From contig JACYXH010000343.1 in assembly GCA_026745465.1 (NCBI GenBank), positions 1,561,001 through 1,625,000 of the forward strand: DNA of 64,000 nt, read 5' to 3'. Position 1 is the first letter of the stretch. Each line of letters starts with the position of its first letter. The translations under genes and the position numbers were made by a program. Shown piece after piece: positions 61,883-64,000 of the stretch. The notes beneath the pieces are model-generated. The model did not search any database. It was not told the origin of the DNA and worked only from the letters and a program-made list of their open reading frames with translations. This DNA is from Lota lota. Taxonomy: Eukaryota > Chordata > Actinopteri > Gadiformes > Lotidae.

Positions 61883-62080
61883 GGGGGGGGGGGGGGGGGG
61901 GGTAGCAACAGTGGAAAGAGTGATCATAAAATATAAGAGATGGAACTTACATTTGTGCACCAGCAGCTTGTCCAGCGACTCGCCCCACTTCAGTGCCTCC
62001 TCTGGGGTGGGCCTGCAGATGAAAGCCGAGCGATTCTTTAGTAAGCCCATCTCAGCAAGGTTCCGCATTGTGTGACCCAT
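59485..62080 (-). CDS. rgs3: rgs3 short isoform: regulator of G-protein signalling 3 (165 aa, 3 coding exons)
   Basis: Exons 61951-62080, 60038-60204 and 59485-59685 join in phase with GT-AG introns. RGS3 is a GTPase-activating protein for Gi/Gq alpha subunits and acts at the cytoplasmic face of the plasma membrane. The RGS box starts around residue 30 ([17 protein letters not shown]). FSEENLEFW (57-65), [18 protein letters not shown] (98 onward) and [10 protein letters not shown] (132-141) hold the Galpha-contact residues. [28 protein letters not shown] and YLDLVNQKK distinguish RGS3 from RGS4/5/8/16. The short amphipathic N-terminus ([14 protein letters not shown]) is as in the short R4-type form; PDZ/C2 exons of long isoforms would lie beyond the right edge. 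The ATG at 62080 is the first after an in-frame TAG 13 codons upstream. The Ser-rich end ([10 protein letters not shown]) differs from mammals. Confidence 0.95.
60038..60204 (-). CDS. rgs3: rgs3 coding exon 2 (central RGS box)
   Basis: A 167-nt exon, the characteristic length of this exon in R4-family RGS genes, between acceptor CTTCTCTCAG and donor GAG|GTGAGT. It encodes [20 protein letters not shown], then [19 protein letters not shown] and [16 protein letters not shown]. Confidence 0.95.
60395..60610. repeat. tandem repeat of about 22 bp: TACTGAAGCATGTGTGTGTT
   Basis: About nine copies, with TACTGCACCG variants, in rgs3 intron 1. Confidence 0.93.
60662..60800. repeat. 11-bp minisatellite CCCCCTCCAGC
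   Basis: About 12 copies, CCAGC/CCACC variants, in rgs3 intron 1. Strongly strand-asymmetric. Confidence 0.95.
61125..61178. repeat. (AC)n microsatellite
   Basis: AC tract in rgs3 intron 1. Confidence 0.93.
61830..61902. repeat. (TG)n followed by a G run
   Basis: About 22 TG units, then about 24 G. It ends 48 bp from the rgs3 exon-1 donor. Confidence 0.95.
61951..62080 (-). CDS. rgs3: rgs3 coding exon 1
   Basis: It encodes [20 protein letters not shown] then [12 protein letters not shown] and [11 protein letters not shown] plus the first base of Tyr44, ending at donor T|GTAAGT. The open frame reaches a GTG codon at 62110, but the first ATG is at 62080. A TG-plus-G-run microsatellite begins 48 bp into the following intron. 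Confidence 0.93.
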
Positions 62081-62363
62081 CCGAAAGATCCTGCTCGCTA
62101 ACTCTAGCACCGCGGACTACAGACGGATGCAATCTTTTGCTAAAGTGTGAAACGGATAGAACCTTAGGACGGAGCCTTCACTGAAACTGCGGCAAATATA
62201 ATTGTAATCTTCGTTAAAGTCTTCAAAGTAGTCCACTGTTTGGCTTCTGTCCTTGGCTTCTCTCTCTCACTGTCTCTCTGCCCAGTGTGCCTCTGAGTGT
62301 ATTTCTCAGTAAGTCGAGTGTGTTGCCCTAAGCGCGTCACCAGAGGCAGCTAGTGTGTGTGTA

Positions 62364-62370
62364 TGACTCA
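62364..62370. promoter_or_regulatory. AP-1/TRE element at the rgs3 start region
   Basis: An exact TGACTCA seven-mer lies at the start site predicted from the TATA box. A function in immediate-early-type induction is possible but not shown by sequence. Confidence 0.3.
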
Positions 62371-62389
62371 AGAGGAGGTGGAGGACAGC

Positions 62390-62396
62390 TTTTATA
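62390..62396 (-). promoter_or_regulatory. rgs3: TATA box of the rgs3 short-isoform promoter
   Basis: The minus strand reads GGAGTATAAAAGCTG. It predicts a start near 62366 and a 5' UTR of about 285 nt with no upstream ATG seen. An inverted CCAAT box (62458-62462) lies about 65 bp upstream, and a TGACTCA AP-1 element (62364-62370) overlaps the predicted start. Confidence 0.6.
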
Positions 62397-62399
62397 CTC

Positions 62400-63250
62400 C
62401 CCCCGCTCACTGCACCTAGTAGAGGGGCAGGGAGAGGGGGTGGGGTGGAGGCACCATCCAATGGCAGCGTGTTGGCACGCCTAAGCTCCTCCTCCTCCTC
62501 CCTCTTTGACTCCGCCCCCCTCCCCTCTCCCTCTCCTCACTCACTCCGGGCCATTGTATTTCTCTGACCATTCTACTGAGCATTGAGGCTTGTTTAAATG
62601 CAATCCACATGTCAGGCCTCGCTGCAATACACATCTGGAGGGCTCATTCTCGCAGCATGCCCTCTTCCTGAAGTGTGAGGTTAGGGTTTCTGTTGTCCTG
62701 CATGCACTATTCTTAGCCCCGTGCTCCACTCTCTAAAGTGTGTAAAAGGTGACCGCCCCCCCCCCCCCCACTCCATGCAGAAACCAACAGTCGATTTTGA
62801 CACTGAACATATTTTCTCATTCACTATGACAGCATATTCCCAGACGTTATTCACTAACAATGCAATGAATTTAGATGTGAACGATGTGCACTAACCTTAC
62901 CGCACAGCATGCAACATTTGTATGTTGATAGCAACAGATACAGACGTTTGATCTTATTTACTAAAATGTCCTTATCAACAAAATGATAAGTGATAAAATG
63001 ATAATCAACATCATTGAATCGATTTATACTAAATATTTAGGGTATCAAGAAGTATAATGGCAGCAATAGTGGCTATTCTGTTCCTGAAGGGTACATAACA
63101 GATCACAATCAACATTGCAACCCCTTCAACTCCCTTAACCTTTGCTTGCACTGCATTTGCATTCCCCTAATCCCTTGAATTCTGCTTTCCTCCGTTGCTC
63201 CCATTCCTGCATTCAGTCCAAGCCTTTACAAGCGTTCTCTCACCTACACT
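62400..63250. other. rgs3 upstream region without a gene
   Basis: Promoter-proximal GC-rich sequence to about 62.55 kb, a C-run at 62756-62770, then AT-rich sequence. No exon of a longer rgs3 isoform was recognised. Confidence 0.45.
62458..62462 (+). promoter_or_regulatory. inverted CCAAT box of the rgs3 promoter
   Basis: CCAAT on the plus strand (CACCATCCAATGGCAG) is in inverted orientation relative to rgs3, at a typical NF-Y distance from the TATA element. A known-type arrangement; occupancy is inferred. Confidence 0.4.
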
Positions 63251-63254
63251 ACTG

Positions 63255-64000
63255 CCCACTCTGTCTGGCTCTCTAACCCTAACCCACTCTGTCTGGCTCT
63301 CTAACCCTAACCCTAACCCACTCTGTCTGGCTCTCTAACCCTAACCCACTCTGTCTGGCTCTCTAACCCTAACCCTAACCCACTCTGTCTGGCTCTCTAA
63401 CCCTAACCCTAACCCACTCTGTCTGGCTCTCTAACCCTAACCCACTCTGTCTGGCTCTCTAACCCTAACCCTAACCCACTCTGTCTGGCTCTCTAACCCT
63501 AACCCTAACCCACTCTGTCTGGCTCTCTAACCCTAACCCACTCTGTCTGGCTCTCTAACCCTAACCCTAACCCACTCTGTCTGGCTCTCTAACCCTAACC
63601 CACTCTGTCTGGCTCTCTAACCCTAACCCACTCTGTCTGGCTCTCTAACCCTAACCCACTCTGTCTGGCTCTCTAACCCTAACCCTAACCCACTCTGTCT
63701 GGCTCTCTAACCCTAACCCACTCTGTCTGGCTCTCTAACCCTAACCCACTCTGTCTGGCTCTCTAACCCTAACCCTAACCCACTCTGTCTGGCTCTCTAA
63801 CCCTAACCCACTCTGTCTGGCTCTCTAACCCTAACCCTAACCCTAACCCTGTCTGGCTCTCTAACCCTAACCCACTCTGTCTGGCTCTCTAACCCTAACC
63901 CACTCTGTCTGGCTCTCTAACCCTAACCCTAACCCACTCTGTCTGGCTCTCTAACCCTAACCCACTCTGTCTGGCTCTCTAACCCTAACCCACTCTGTCT
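63255..64000. repeat. telomere-like minisatellite, 28/34-bp units, runs off the right edge
   Basis: The units alternate CCACTCTGTCTGGCTCTCT with two or three CCCTAA hexamers (AACCCTAACC or AACCCTAACCCTAACC). One place near 63840 has a longer CCCTAA run. About 25 units are visible. Confidence 0.97.

Noticed and set aside
62081-62110. Longer rgs3 N-terminus starting at GTG (62110)
   Set aside because: No ATG upstream of 62080 before the in-frame TAG; GTG initiation is unlikely in a vertebrate gene.

Overview
The window looks like a teleost fish nuclear chromosome. Small coding exons with GT/AG splice sites are scattered through long non-coding stretches packed with (AC)n runs, minisatellites and fish-type SINE and MITE remnants. 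Acanthomorph is likely, because a non-autonomous element at 30.75-31.58 kb resembles one I know from percomorph genomes; the species cannot be told. There is no bacterial, phage or CRISPR content.

Three protein-coding genes can be supported, all on the minus strand. (1) 0.35-9.5 kb, perhaps up to 17.1 kb: the 5' coding part of znf618, with an acidic/Ser-Thr-rich exon carrying the PAEICVVIGG motif followed by two C2H2 finger exons. The rest of the gene lies beyond the left edge. (2) 37.6-41.3 kb: a complete gene whose seven coding exons join in frame to 282 codons. It encodes an orosomucoid-type lipocalin ectodomain (C-x-L-x-x-P-I, GKW, four cysteines in the alpha-1-acid-glycoprotein order) behind a cytoplasmic tail, a transmembrane helix and a poly-serine stalk. 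(3) 59.5-62.4 kb: rgs3 in its short form, three coding exons giving a 165-residue RGS protein with a TATA promoter. RGS3, ZNF618, AMBP and ORM1/ORM2 lie close together on human 9q32, so this is a conserved neighbourhood and supports the lipocalin assignment.

Layout: 0-17 kb znf618 exons and introns; 17-37 kb intergenic, repeat rich, with one unrecognised membrane-type ORF at 19.8-20.2 kb; 37-41 kb lipocalin gene; 41-57 kb intergenic, with two stretches that resemble conserved non-coding elements; 57-62.4 kb rgs3 with a possible long 3' UTR; 62.4-64 kb upstream sequence ending in a telomere-like minisatellite that runs off the right edge.

The most unusual property is tandem-repeat biology. 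About 20 minisatellites are present. Some have clearly expanded from the inside of dispersed elements whose unexpanded copies are still in the window, one shows an exact higher-order duplication pattern, and several sit within about 25 bp of splice sites. No previously undescribed multi-gene system is evident. The best candidates for novelty are the membrane-anchored lipocalin and the element-born minisatellites.
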